DNA from: UBA6244 sp963676875
GTDB taxonomy: Bacteria > Bacteroidota > Bacteroidia > Bacteroidales > F082
Assembly (NCBI GenBank): GCA_963676875.1
Contig: OY781436.1
Span: 3,782,001 to 3,846,000 of the forward strand
Direction of reading: 5' to 3'
DNA: 64,000 bases
Shown here: positions 44,244-52,695 of the stretch, one piece after another
Position numbering within the stretch: position 1 is the first letter of the stretch
Layout of the letters: the number at the start of each line of letters is the position of its first letter
The notes under the pieces: generated by a model
What the model saw: only the letters and a program-made list of their open reading frames with translations
What the model was told of the DNA's origin: nothing
Database searches by the model: none
Made by a program: the position numbers and the translations under genes

Positions 44244-46292
44244 TTACCAAATTTTGGCTCTGTCTTCAACGGGTATCCAAAGTTTGTCAGTGGGTTGAAT
44301 GTCGAAGGCGGCGATAAAGGTGTCCAGGTTGAAGGTGGGTACGTTCACGCGTGAATCGGCGGGGCTGTGAACGTCTTCTTTTAATCGGCGCATCAACTCT
44401 TTGTCGCGGATATTGGAGCGCCATACCTGACCATAACCCAGATAAAAGCGTTGGTCGGAGGTGAAACCGTCCACAGGTTCAGGAACTACGCCGTTGTATG
44501 CCTTTTGGAGGGCATCGTAGGAAATGCTGAGTCCTCCCAGGTCGGCAATGTTTTCGCCCAGGGTCAGTTCGCCATCCACATGCAGTGAGTCGAGTTCCAC
44601 GTAGTTGTTAAAAATTTCCACCAGTTTGGCAGTTTTTTCGCTAAAACGTTGGGCATCTTCTTCTGTCCACCAGTCGTTGAGGTTGCCGTCCTGATCGTAT
44701 TGACGACCCTGATCGTCGAAACCATGAGTCATTTCGTGACCAATCACCACGCCGATAGCACCATAATTAACGGCATCATCGGCATCCTTATTAAAGAAAG
44801 GAGGTTGCAAAATTCCGGCAGGGAATACGATTTCGTTGTTGGAAGGATTGTAGTAGGCATTCACGGTTTGTGGTGTCATGCCCCATTCCTTTTTGTCAAC
44901 CGGTTTGCCCACTTTCGAGATATTGTAATCAAATTCGAAAGCCCTGGAGTTTCGTGCGTTTTGGATATAATTATCGGGCACGATGGTGAGGGCACTGTAA
45001 TCGCGCCATTGGTCGGGATAACCTACTTTTACGGTGATGGCGTCGAGTTTGTTGAGGGCTTTTACCTTGGTTTCGTCGGTCATCCAATCGAGATTTTTAA
45101 TTCTTTCGCCGAAAGCCAAACGGAGGTTTTCCACCAGTTTAACCATGCGTTCTTTGGCTTCGGGTGGGAAATATTTTTCCACGTAAAGCTGACCAATGGC
45201 TTCACCCAATCGTCCTGAGGTTACTGCCAACACTCGTTTCCAACGGGGTTGTAGTTCCTGACGGCCGGAGAGTGTTTTGCCAAAAAATTCAAAGTTTTGG
45301 TTAACGAAATCGTCGCTCAGGTAGTTGGCCGAATTATCCAGCAAATTCCACATCAGGTAGGTTTTCCATTCATCCACCGTGATGTTTTCCATCAGTTGGC
45401 TGATGCCGGCGATAAACTCCACCTGTCCCACATTCACTTCACCGGGGTTGGGAAGTCCGATTTGTGTGAAATACATTTTCCAATCAAAATTGGGAGAAAG
45501 TTCCTGAATGCCATCCAGTTCCAGCTTGTTGAAGTTGGCAATGGGATCGCGCAATTCAAGACGGGTTTTGGAATTTCTGGCAATTTCGGTTTCTACCTTA
45601 AGTACGGTTTCTGCTTCCTGACGGGCCTTGGTTTCGTCATCGCCTTTCAGCATAAACATTTTGGTGAGGTGGTCGAGGTACTGGCCTCTCATTTCGGTGG
45701 AGCGGTCATCGTCGCTCAGGTAGTAGCTTACATCGGGAAGGCTTATTCCTCCTTGATAGAAGTTGGCGATTTCCATGCTGCTGTTGGATTGGTCAGCACC
45801 CGAGTACACGTAAAACAGGGGATATTCGCCCTTGCGGTGCATGTCGGCGATAAATTGCTGAACTTCTTCCAAGCTGTTGATGGCCTCAATTTCAGCAATT
45901 TCGTTGGCGATGGCTTTTACGCCCACTTGGTTGATGCGTACGGTATCCATTCCGCTGTTGTACAGGTCGCGGATTTTCTGACTCACACTTCCGTTTTTGG
46001 CATCTTTTTGGGCCGAAACTTCTTCGACCAGCGATTTTAACTGATCCTGATTGTTTTCGTACAACACGGTAAAAGCGCCGTATTGGCTGTATTCCGGCGG
46101 AATTTCGTTGTTTTTCATCCAGGTGCCATTCACATAGCGGAAGAAGTCGTCTCCGGGTTTTACCGATGGATCCATGTTGGCCACATCGATTGCCGGTACA
46201 ATGGTGTCATTTTTCATTTCTGCGGGGTTGTTGCATGAGGTAACGCCCAGCATCAGTCCGATGGCCAAAGCGTAATAAAAAGGTTTTTTCAT
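44244..46292 (-). CDS. M13 family metallopeptidase (neprilysin-like), lipoprotein
   Basis: A 682-residue zinc endopeptidase of oligopeptides. A lipoprotein signal with lipobox Cys20 (LMLGVTSC) suggests a membrane-anchored periplasmic or surface location. Zinc-site motifs are IGHEMTHGFDDQGRQYD and GENIADLGGLSISYDAL, and the substrate motif NAYYNPSNNEIVFPAGILQP is intact. The C-terminus ends in the conserved tryptophan (RAKIW), as usual for M13. A TACCTTTG -7 box lies at 46412-46419 on the minus strand. Monocistronic. Confidence 0.95.
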   Translation of the reverse strand: MKKPFYYALAIGLMLGVTSCNNPAEMKNDTIVPAIDVANMDPSVKPGDDFFRYVNGTWMKNNEIPPEYSQYGAFTVLYENNQDQLKSLVEEVSAQKDAKNGSVSQKIRDLYNSGMDTVRINQVGVKAIANEIAEIEAINSLEEVQQFIADMHRKGEYPLFYVYSGADQSNSSMEIANFYQGGISLPDVSYYLSDDDRSTEMRGQYLDHLTKMFMLKGDDETKARQEAETVLKVETEIARNSKTRLELRDPIANFNKLELDGIQELSPNFDWKMYFTQIGLPNPGEVNVGQVEFIAGISQLMENITVDEWKTYLMWNLLDNSANYLSDDFVNQNFEFFGKTLSGRQELQPRWKRVLAVTSGRLGEAIGQLYVEKYFPPEAKERMVKLVENLRLAFGERIKNLDWMTDETKVKALNKLDAITVKVGYPDQWRDYSALTIVPDNYIQNARNSRAFEFDYNISKVGKPVDKKEWGMTPQTVNAYYNPSNNEIVFPAGILQPPFFNKDADDAVNYGAIGVVIGHEMTHGFDDQGRQYDQDGNLNDWWTEEDAQRFSEKTAKLVEIFNNYVELDSLHVDGELTLGENIADLGGLSISYDALQKAYNGVVPEPVDGFTSDQRFYLGYGQVWRSNIRDKELMRRLKEDVHSPADSRVNVPTFNLDTFIAAFDIQPTDKLWIPVEDRAKIW

Positions 46293-46590
46293 GATAATAA
46301 TTTAGTCCATACTATTTTGTACATCCGAAAAACATTGGCTGTCTGGCAAATGACAACCCAAATTAGTAAACAGTTGTACGCGGTTGCAATTCTGTCTTTT
46401 TATCGACGGGGCAAAGGTAATAAACTTGTTTGGCTCCATATTGATTTGAATAGTTAATTGATGCAAAAGTCAGGGTTGATTGATTTGCCACCCCCTCCCG
46501 ATACATCAACGTATATATTAGAAATATGATTCTGATGAAAATATTACCAACAATATGGATTATAATGCACAACAACTTTGTATAAATAAA

Positions 46591-46731
46591 ATGAATTGTG
46601 GCGGATTAAATATTCTGGATGACAGTTTGAGTCTATATAAAAAACGTCAAAGACGAGGCTTGAGTCCGCCTCAGGCTGGTGAAAATCAAGTATACCGAAT
46701 TATTTTGCGTTTTCTTGCAAAGACTAAATAG
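46591..46731 (+). CDS. Possible small ORF of unknown origin
   Basis: A 46-residue frame starting at ATG 46591: basic, with YKKRQRRGLSPPQAGENQVY and ending LRFLAKTK. Not recognised. It lies in a gene-poor region with relics, so it may be a remnant or chance frame. Confidence 0.2.
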   Translation: MNCGGLNILDDSLSLYKKRQRRGLSPPQAGENQVYRIILRFLAKTK

Positions 46732-46764
46732 CTTCATATTATGAATTTGATATTCAGACATTTA

Positions 46765-46884
46765 TCAAGCAGTACTTTTTAGTTGTTTTAGCTGGCTTTC
46801 GAGCGATTTTATTTTTTGATGCTTCCCGTTTACTTGTTCAGCTACCAAAATATTGGGATCATAGGGTTTCTTTTCTTTTAGCAT
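46765..46884 (-). CDS. Possible small ORF, maybe a relic
   Basis: A 39-residue frame on the minus strand from ATG 46884: LKEKKPYDPNILVAEQ, then a coiled segment (KIKSLESQLKQLKSTA). The coiled end resembles fragments of transposases or small accessory proteins, but no family could be named. Both neighbours are non-coding. Confidence 0.25.
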   Translation of the reverse strand: MLKEKKPYDPNILVAEQVNGKHQKIKSLESQLKQLKSTA

Positions 46885-47022
46885 TATAATTATTCAAGAT
46901 AATTTGTGTGGTGTCGCCACTACTCCTGCTTTCTTCGCTAGTGTAGCGATTATTTAACGATCTAATCGTAACACTAGGATATACCAACTATAAATTGAAG
47001 TTAGTACTACGCTGTTTATGTA

Positions 47023-47098
47023 TAATGCCGATATAGAATTGAAGAGGTTTCAGGAGCGGAGCAAACTTAAAGCTCGTTTCAATTCATAATCGGTATTA
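47023..47098. repeat. Imperfect inverted repeat, 22-base arms
   Basis: Left arm 47023-47044 and right arm 47077-47098 are inverted copies with about 17 of 22 matches; conserved cores are TTCAATTC and ATCGG. The 32-base interior contains a further GAGC/GCTC pair. The element could fold into a long hairpin in single strands. It lies in a gene-free region upstream of a FISUMP relic. Confidence 0.6.
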
Positions 47099-47157
47099 GA
47101 GCCAACGGTGCTTGTGGCTCTAGCTTCTCCCAAACCTTGTCGGTTGAGCCAAAGTTT

Positions 47158-47346
47158 TGCCCGAGTGGAAGTGTGCATTGTATTACGGGAGAGACAGATG
47201 TGGTGGAGGTGACTAACCTAACAACCTATGAAATCTGGATGGATCGTAACCGGGGCGCCTCCCTTGTGGCCACCTCCAGTTCCGATTCTCAGGCTTAGGG
47301 CGACCTGTACCGATGGGGGCGTTTTTCTGACGGTCACCAGTGCCGT
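47158..47346 (+). pseudogene. FISUMP domain relic
   Basis: The frame reads CPSGSVHCITGETDVVEVTN, then YEIWMDRNRGASLVATSSSD, SQA, an amber stop at 47296, then GDLYRWGRFSDGHQCR. Intact FISUMP proteins read WMDRNLGASQVATSS and then YGDLYQWGR with tyrosine where the stop is. No start codon and no signal peptide remain. It is a second decayed FISUMP piece on the same strand as the truncated gene at 43559, with the M13 gene between them on the other strand. Confidence 0.75.
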
Positions 47347-47411
47347 TTTCGACATGACAGGGTGGGGGTGTTGTCTATTGGTGTTGGCTTCGATCTCCCG
47401 ACTCCCGTTAA

Positions 47412-47471
47412 TGTCCTACGGACAAATGGAATGTTTCGTTTGTTATCTATGGATATTGAAGCCCTACGGCT
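47412..47471. repeat. Pair of REP-like hairpins
   Basis: TGTCC-TAC-GGACA (47412-47424) and AGCC-CTAC-GGCT (47460-47471), centres about 47 bases apart. Stem and loop sizes and spacing match the hairpins near 22.2 and 40.4-41.1 kb. Confidence 0.6.
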
Positions 47472-47490
47472 ATTTTTGTCTGCGACTACC

Positions 47491-47546
47491 CACTCCTTAC
47501 TCCCTACTCCCTACTCCATACTCCATACTCCCTACTCCATACTCCT
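47491..47546. repeat. Heptamer satellite, eight units (TACTCCM)
   Basis: Eight contiguous 7-base units, mostly TACTCCC or TACTCCA. The complementary form occurs as thirteen units at 51656-51746. It lies just past the 3' end of the five-repeat lipoprotein gene. Other sequence between 46293 and 47564 outside the listed elements shows nothing recognisable. Confidence 0.8.
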
Positions 47547-47564
47547 TCCTACTAACTCAAACCC

Positions 47565-49229
47565 CTACTCCCAATCCACATCCAAATCTCTCCACCTTAC
47601 TACCTGAATATGAACGGTATCGGCAAAACCTGTGAATAGCTTTCTGTTTTCGGTTTCATTTCCATCACGGTCAACCTCTACAGTATTCCAGCTGCCACGG
47701 GTAATCTTAAAATCCATTTCACTTCCGGCGATAGGAATGGTCAGGTAGGGTTGTCCGTTTTTAAGTTTGCTTAAAATCAGATTTTTATCACCCGGATCCC
47801 ACCCATTAAAATCGGGTGCCAGGTAAATTTTTGCGTTTTCGGGGGTGTTTTTCGGAAGATGATCGATAACCAGTGTCAGTTGGTCGGGATGATGAACCGT
47901 TGGGAGGTCTTTCCAGTTTTCCACCTGAAGATAGAGGGTGTCGAAATCGTTGTAATTCATCCGGTAAGGGGGTAAATCAATGCCTTCTTTACCTATTTCT
48001 GCCGACTCCCACGAACCGCGTGTAATGCGGAATTCAAAGTCGCCATTTTTTCGTGGAAGATTAATGAAGTATCTTCCGTCCGAATCATGCCAAAACATGT
48101 AGCGTAATTTTCCGGGATCCCAACCGTTGAAATCACCCGACACATAAATTTTTGCCCTATCGGGAGTGGTTGGTGGCAGTTGGTTGATAATCAGGGTGAT
48201 GTCGTCGTCGCCGGTGCGACCCCTGTCCTTCCATCGGGCTACATCAATATGTACCGTATCCGCTTTTCCCAAATCAATCTGTCGGTTGCTGATGTCGTAA
48301 CCATTTTTATCCACTTCCACTGTTCCCCAGCCTCCCCTCGTTATTTTGTAGTCGAGCACAAAGTTTTTCCTTGGGAAGGAATAGAAAAGTTGACCGTTTT
48401 TATTTTGTTGAAACTCAAAATTTTTGTCACCCGAAATCCATGAATTGATGTTGCCTGCCAGAAATACCTGATCAGATTGGGGGGTGTTTTTGGGAAGTTT
48501 GTCGATAATAAGCACCACTTTGGAGGCTTTCTCTTTGGGCATATCGGCCCATCCTTTTACCGTGATATTTACGGTGTCGGAAATGCCAAAATCAAGTGAT
48601 CGGTTGGGTATTTCGTTGCCATATTCATCCGACTCGGAATTGGACAGGTCACCGCGGGTAAGCTTGTATTCGAGCCTGCTCACACCCGGTGGGCGGTCGA
48701 TGGTGATATACCTTTTGCCCCCTTCAGTTTTTTGGGTAATAGAAGCGTTATCCGGATCCCACGAGTTGAGGTTGCTGGCAATGGCAATCACGTCATCCTG
48801 AGGCGTGTTGTCGGGGATGCTGTCGATGACAATGGTGAGTTTCGGACAGTTGATCGGATCCAGGTCGTTCCAGCTTTCTATGGTGAGCACGGCCGTATCA
48901 ACCCTATTGGTCATCAGCGATCTGTTGTAAATTTCCTCGCCACATATACCCTTTTCAACGGTGGTCCAATCGCCACGGGTAAATTTGTAGTCCACCTGTC
49001 CAAACCCCGGAGGAAGGGTGATATAATATGCATTGTCAGCATGTCGGGTTAGCTGAAACCGTTCTTCACCGGGATCCCAGTTGTTGAAATTTCCGGTGAT
49101 GTAAATGGGTTGGTTTTCAGGTGTGTTTTCAGGAACAGACTCCACTTTGATGACCACACGGTTGCATGATGCCATCAGAACCATAAACGCCAGGATCAAT
49201 ATAGTCGGTATGTGAATGAGCTTTTTCAT
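47565..49229 (-). CDS. Lipoprotein of five tandem starch/glycogen-binding-like domains
   Basis: A 554-residue lipoprotein (signal 1-21, lipobox Cys22 in LMASC). After it come five repeats of about 105 residues, starting near 25, 127, 235, 340 and 448. Each has a hydrophobic strand with PxNTP (SVPENTPENQPIYI), then GNFNxWDPG, a YYITLP-type strand, DYKFTRGxWxTVEKxxxGxE, NRxL and a closing VxxWxDL. The GNFNxW and TRGxW pattern resembles CBM20/CBM48/AMPK-beta-type carbohydrate-binding folds. No catalytic domain is present. The start overlaps the LytTR regulator stop by four bases, so it belongs to that operon. It may capture glucans at the membrane for sensing; that is inference. Confidence 0.87.
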   Translation of the reverse strand: MKKLIHIPTILILAFMVLMASCNRVVIKVESVPENTPENQPIYITGNFNNWDPGEERFQLTRHADNAYYITLPPGFGQVDYKFTRGDWTTVEKGICGEEIYNRSLMTNRVDTAVLTIESWNDLDPINCPKLTIVIDSIPDNTPQDDVIAIASNLNSWDPDNASITQKTEGGKRYITIDRPPGVSRLEYKLTRGDLSNSESDEYGNEIPNRSLDFGISDTVNITVKGWADMPKEKASKVVLIIDKLPKNTPQSDQVFLAGNINSWISGDKNFEFQQNKNGQLFYSFPRKNFVLDYKITRGGWGTVEVDKNGYDISNRQIDLGKADTVHIDVARWKDRGRTGDDDITLIINQLPPTTPDRAKIYVSGDFNGWDPGKLRYMFWHDSDGRYFINLPRKNGDFEFRITRGSWESAEIGKEGIDLPPYRMNYNDFDTLYLQVENWKDLPTVHHPDQLTLVIDHLPKNTPENAKIYLAPDFNGWDPGDKNLILSKLKNGQPYLTIPIAGSEMDFKITRGSWNTVEVDRDGNETENRKLFTGFADTVHIQVVRWRDLDVDWE

Positions 49230-49999
49230 TTGTCGATCCAGTTTAAAAAGTCAGGAACCTTCACACGACTAATCAAAACGGGCTCATCGGTGGGAGGTGT
49301 CAGTTCCAGGTGTAGTCGGCTATTGAAATACTTGCTTATCTTGCCAATGGATTTAATTCCAACAACATAGCTGCGGTTTACACGATAAAAAAGGTTTGGG
49401 TCGAGGAGTACGTTCAGTTGATCTAAGGTGTGGTTTACAAAATATTGTTTGTTGCTGTGTGTGATGAGCAATACTTCGTTGTCTTCGGCTTTGAAGTAGC
49501 CCACATCTTCAACATTGATACGCAATATCTGGTCGCCGATACGGGTGATAAAACGCGATTTGTAGGTCGGTTTTTCTATGGAAAAAAGTTTCTCCAGCTG
49601 TTGCAAATCCAATCCCGTTTCGAGGGTTTTACCACTGTTAAATAATGATTTGAATTTTTCAAGAGCTGCATTGAGGTCGGCTTGTTTTACAGGTTTGAGC
49701 AAATAATCGATGCTATGCACTTTGAAGGCTTGAATGGCGTATTCGTCGTAAGCTGTGGTGAAAATAACAGGTGCTTTCGTATTTACCTGTCTGAATATTT
49801 CAAAACTTAATCCATCGGATAAACGGATATCGAAAAACATCAAATCGGGCGCCGGATTTGCTTCCAGCCACTCAACGGCTTCCTCGATGCTGTCAATACA
49901 TTCCAGCACGTGCACTTCATGATCGCACGCCGAAAGCAATCGTTTCAACTCGCTTTGAGCAAGGGGCTCATCTTCAACAATCAATACACGAATTTTCAT
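49226..49999 (-). CDS. LytTR-family response regulator
   Basis: A 257-residue regulator. The receiver (about 1-120) has D10, E11, acceptor Asp57 (FFDIRLSDG) and TTAYDEYAIQAF. The LytTR DNA-binding domain (about 150-255) shows RIGDQILRINVEDVGYFKAE and NRSYVVGIKSIGKISKYFNS. It lies between the sensor kinase (4 bases upstream) and the lipoprotein (4-base overlap). LytTR regulators usually bind paired direct repeats of about 9 bases upstream of their targets; no such pair was identified here. Confidence 0.94.
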   Translation of the reverse strand: MKIRVLIVEDEPLAQSELKRLLSACDHEVHVLECIDSIEEAVEWLEANPAPDLMFFDIRLSDGLSFEIFRQVNTKAPVIFTTAYDEYAIQAFKVHSIDYLLKPVKQADLNAALEKFKSLFNSGKTLETGLDLQQLEKLFSIEKPTYKSRFITRIGDQILRINVEDVGYFKAEDNEVLLITHSNKQYFVNHTLDQLNVLLDPNLFYRVNRSYVVGIKSIGKISKYFNSRLHLELTPPTDEPVLISRVKVPDFLNWIDK

Positions 50000-50003
50000 G
50001 GTG

Positions 50004-51056
50004 CTACATTTTTACTGTTTCTGTGTTGGGTAACGGAATTTTTACCACAAATTCACTTTCATTATCCTCAATAATCACCTTTCTGTCAGTTAAATAACCA
50101 TACCTGTTGGTGATGTTTTTAAGTCCGGTTTCTGTGCCGGTTTCCTTATTTATTTTTGGTTGGAGGTTGTTTTTTACCACCAAATATTCATTCTCCAAAA
50201 ATATATCAATTTTTAATGGTTTCTTTTTGGAAACCACATTGTGTTTTATGGCGTTTTCGATGAGCAACTGTAAGGTAAGCGGTGCAACGAACAAGGTGTG
50301 ATTGTCTGTCGGCAAATCAACTTCTACCCGGAGGTTTTCACCAAAACGCAACTGCATCAGCGTAATGAACGAGCTGACAAAACCAATTTCAGTGTCCAGC
50401 GAAACAAGCTCTTTTTCCTTGTTCTCGAGAATGTAACGATATACATCTGCCAATTCGCGAATAAATAATCCGGCATTTTCAGGATTTTCATACACCAGCG
50501 ACGACAAGGTGTTCAGGCTGTTGAACAGAAAATGGGGGTTGAGTTGTGCACGAAGCAGTTCAAACCGATACTCGGCATTTTCCTTTTTAAAGCGCTCCAA
50601 CTCGGCCAGACTAAACCGCCATTTGTTCAACAAAAACAGACCCAACTCAAAGATTACAAAGGTCAGAACAATAAACACGATAAGGCCGGCAATGGTGAGC
50701 TCGTCCTGAAGCGAAACATATTGATAGGAACCAAGTATAAACTTTGCCGTCCATCGCACGCCGAAGACCAAAACAAGGGCCACTACCGCATTGAGGATAA
50801 ACTGTAGGAAAAATCGTGCATAAGGCCGATGATTCCATGAATAGACGGTGTTTAGTCTTCGGTTGATCAGGAGCAAGGTTTCCACCACCAGATAAACGAT
50901 GGCGATGGAAAGTAAATAAGTCGTGATGGGCTCGAACAGATTGTAGTAAGTGTAAACCAAACTGAAGATAATGTCCAGAATAAACTTGAACATTATCCCC
51001 AGAATGAAGCCGTAACCCCAACGTAACCAACGATTTATTTTTACTTTTTGCTCCAT
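50004..51056 (-). CDS. LytS/YehU-type sensor histidine kinase
   Basis: A 350-residue kinase with four membrane helices (about 15-40, 45-65, 85-110 and 125-148) and no large extracytoplasmic domain. The His_kinase domain (PF06580 type) follows, with the phospho-acceptor in QLNPHFLFNSLNTLSSL. The ATPase part has LTLQLLIENAIKHNVVSKK and GLKNITNRYGYL. With so little outside the membrane it may need a partner to detect its signal. The lipoprotein two genes downstream is a candidate. Four bases separate it from the regulator gene. Confidence 0.93.
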   Translation of the reverse strand: MEQKVKINRWLRWGYGFILGIMFKFILDIIFSLVYTYYNLFEPITTYLLSIAIVYLVVETLLLINRRLNTVYSWNHRPYARFFLQFILNAVVALVLVFGVRWTAKFILGSYQYVSLQDELTIAGLIVFIVLTFVIFELGLFLLNKWRFSLAELERFKKENAEYRFELLRAQLNPHFLFNSLNTLSSLVYENPENAGLFIRELADVYRYILENKEKELVSLDTEIGFVSSFITLMQLRFGENLRVEVDLPTDNHTLFVAPLTLQLLIENAIKHNVVSKKKPLKIDIFLENEYLVVKNNLQPKINKETGTETGLKNITNRYGYLTDRKVIIEDNESEFVVKIPLPNTETVKM

Positions 51057-51171
51057 GAACAGGATGTGATTCGATCAATTTTTCTTCGATTCTCAATCAA
51101 AAATACAAAATAAGCGCATCGAAACAGGTTTTCAAAGAACGGTTTGCTAACAATGGTCACAGAATGGGCTG

Positions 51172-51549
51172 TTAGCGTTGAGCCAACTGACTATCGTGTT
51201 GGTTGTGTTCGATGGTTTTGGAAAAAACGACTTCATTGTTTTGAACCAATTCAAAAGTATAATTTCCTTCGGGAAACTGACTTATGTCGTATTGAAGATC
51301 AACTACTTCATAAGATTTGTAGTTTTTGCTGTAAAGCACTTTATTGTCTTCTTTTACCCTGATTTTTACCTTGTCACCGGCTTTTTTAGCCACTTTTACG
51401 TTAACCAAAGCATCGTTGGCCGAAAAAATGGATGCCCGCAAATCCTTGGCCACATAGCAGCACGAGTCGGGTGATTGGGTTTGAGGAAACTGAGCGAAAG
51501 AGAAGGAGGCGATAAGTGCCAGGGTGAATGTTAAAACGATTGATTTCAT
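51172..51549 (-). CDS. Small secreted protein of unknown function
   Basis: A 125-residue protein with a signal peptide (MKSIVLTFTLALIASFSFA). The mature part has two adjacent cysteines (SPDSCCYVAKD), then a beta-rich domain (VNVKVAKKAGDKVKIRVKED, YDISQFPEGNYTFELVQNN) resembling the compact Ig-like folds of DUF3244 and T9SS sorting domains, but without the sorting consensus. It lies 115 bases upstream of the LytS gene on the same strand, with no clear terminator between, so it could be part of the same unit. Confidence 0.75.
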   Translation of the reverse strand: MKSIVLTFTLALIASFSFAQFPQTQSPDSCCYVAKDLRASIFSANDALVNVKVAKKAGDKVKIRVKEDNKVLYSKNYKSYEVVDLQYDISQFPEGNYTFELVQNNEVVFSKTIEHNQHDSQLAQR

Positions 51550-52025
51550 GATATTTTATTTTATGGTTATTATCTACGGCAAAACTACGCCGCCAAAACA
51601 GGGAAGTAAATAACAAAGATGTGAACTTAAGAATGAGTGGTGTGAAGTGTGGAATGGGGAGTGGGGAGTGGGAAGTAGGAAGTGGGGAGTCGGGAGACGG
51701 AAGAAGGGAGACGGAAGACGGGAGATGGAAGTCGGGTGACGGGAGTTGAGGACTCAGCAAGCGGCATGGTTTACTCCGGCTATCTTGGCTCGTCAGAAAA
51801 TGGACATTGCAAAAAATAGTAGATTCGTGGGCATTTGAAATTAAAAAAAGATATTTAATTTTGGAGGCTGTCGATTACCAACGACACTGATATGAAGGTT
51901 TCCCCGGTACATTGGATATTAATACCATTTTCGAAGGACAGATGATGGGTTTTGGGTGTTTATTTTTTTTTGGGAATAGTTGTTACAGCATGGTATATGG
52001 TGTGTTTGATTGAGAAATAGCTTGT
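51550..52025. repeat. Gene-free stretch with thirteen-unit heptamer satellite
   Basis: Thirteen contiguous 7-base units (consensus NGGRAGW, such as GGGGAGT, CGGAAGA, CGGGAGA) occupy 51656-51746. This is the complement of the TACTCCM array at 47491-47546. The rest of the stretch (51747-52025) is AT-rich and shows no gene or hairpin. Confidence 0.8.
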
Positions 52026-52661
52026 ATGAATGAATTTTTTAGCAATTTAATTAATTCCCCGTCAGAAGAAAACTTTATTGGTATTGTAGATAATATTTAT
52101 CAAAATAAATTATTCAACATTTCATTTGAAATACCGCAAGGCTGGCATGTAGTTCAGTTAGAAAAGTTTAATGAAATTGCCAGAAAACAGAAATTTAAAG
52201 ATTCAGCTGAGTTTCTTAAAGAATACCTTTATGATTCAATTGGATTTCCTTGTTGTATCGTTACAAAATACGATCCTGATTCTGATTTGCCTGACGGTAT
52301 TGTGTCTCCAACAATTAACTTTAGCATTAGCCCGAGAGAAAATGAAGAACCAAATATTTCACTAAAGGAATATGCTTTGTTGTTGGATATTGATGAGGAT
52401 GAATCTATACTCAACAATTTTAGAGTATTAGAAATAGGTGATGTGTTTCAACATGCCGGTTTTAGCCATGTTTATGTGGAAACTGAATACTTGTTTGAAC
52501 ATCCGGAGCTAGCCTCGCCGGTAATGGTTGAAATGACCGTTCTTAATATAGAATACGGAGACTTTTTTCTTGATTTCAGCATGACTCAATGCAAAAGTCA
52601 AGGTGAAATAGCAGATATGGAATTTAAATTATTTTTTGATTCCATAATGCTGGGAAAGTAA
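52026..52661 (+). CDS. Hypothetical protein with PsbP/DcrB-like features
   Basis: A 211-residue acidic protein without signal peptide. The segment NISFEIPQGWHVVQLEKFNE and the following alternating strands recall the PsbP/DcrB/DUF1795 fold, in which a short strand with P-x-GW is typical; this is weak evidence. A late segment, HVYVETEYLFEHPELASPVM, would be the central sheet. The gene is clearly more AT-rich than its neighbours and is isolated between a repeat region and a convergent gene, which is compatible with recent acquisition. Function unknown. Confidence 0.65.
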   Translation: MNEFFSNLINSPSEENFIGIVDNIYQNKLFNISFEIPQGWHVVQLEKFNEIARKQKFKDSAEFLKEYLYDSIGFPCCIVTKYDPDSDLPDGIVSPTINFSISPRENEEPNISLKEYALLLDIDEDESILNNFRVLEIGDVFQHAGFSHVYVETEYLFEHPELASPVMVEMTVLNIEYGDFFLDFSMTQCKSQGEIADMEFKLFFDSIMLGK

Positions 52662-52695
52662 ATTGTCATAAAAACTCAACAAATCAACACTTATC

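Noticed and set aside
46591..46884. Toxin-antitoxin pair from two small frames
   Set aside because: The frames are on opposite strands, unrecognised, and do not overlap or adjoin as such pairs do; listed only as weak small ORFs.
47023..47098. Integron attC site
   Set aside because: Inverted arms are present, but the paired GTT and AAC core boxes are not at the ends, and no integrase gene is in the window.
47362..47607. 81-codon frame over the hairpin and heptamer region
   Set aside because: The frame is mostly translated satellite (repeating TPYSI) and has no family resemblance.
49226..51056. LytS-LytTR as a murein hydrolase regulator
   Set aside because: The name of the kinase family suggests it, but no lrgAB-like or hydrolase genes are adjacent; the linked gene is the repeat lipoprotein.
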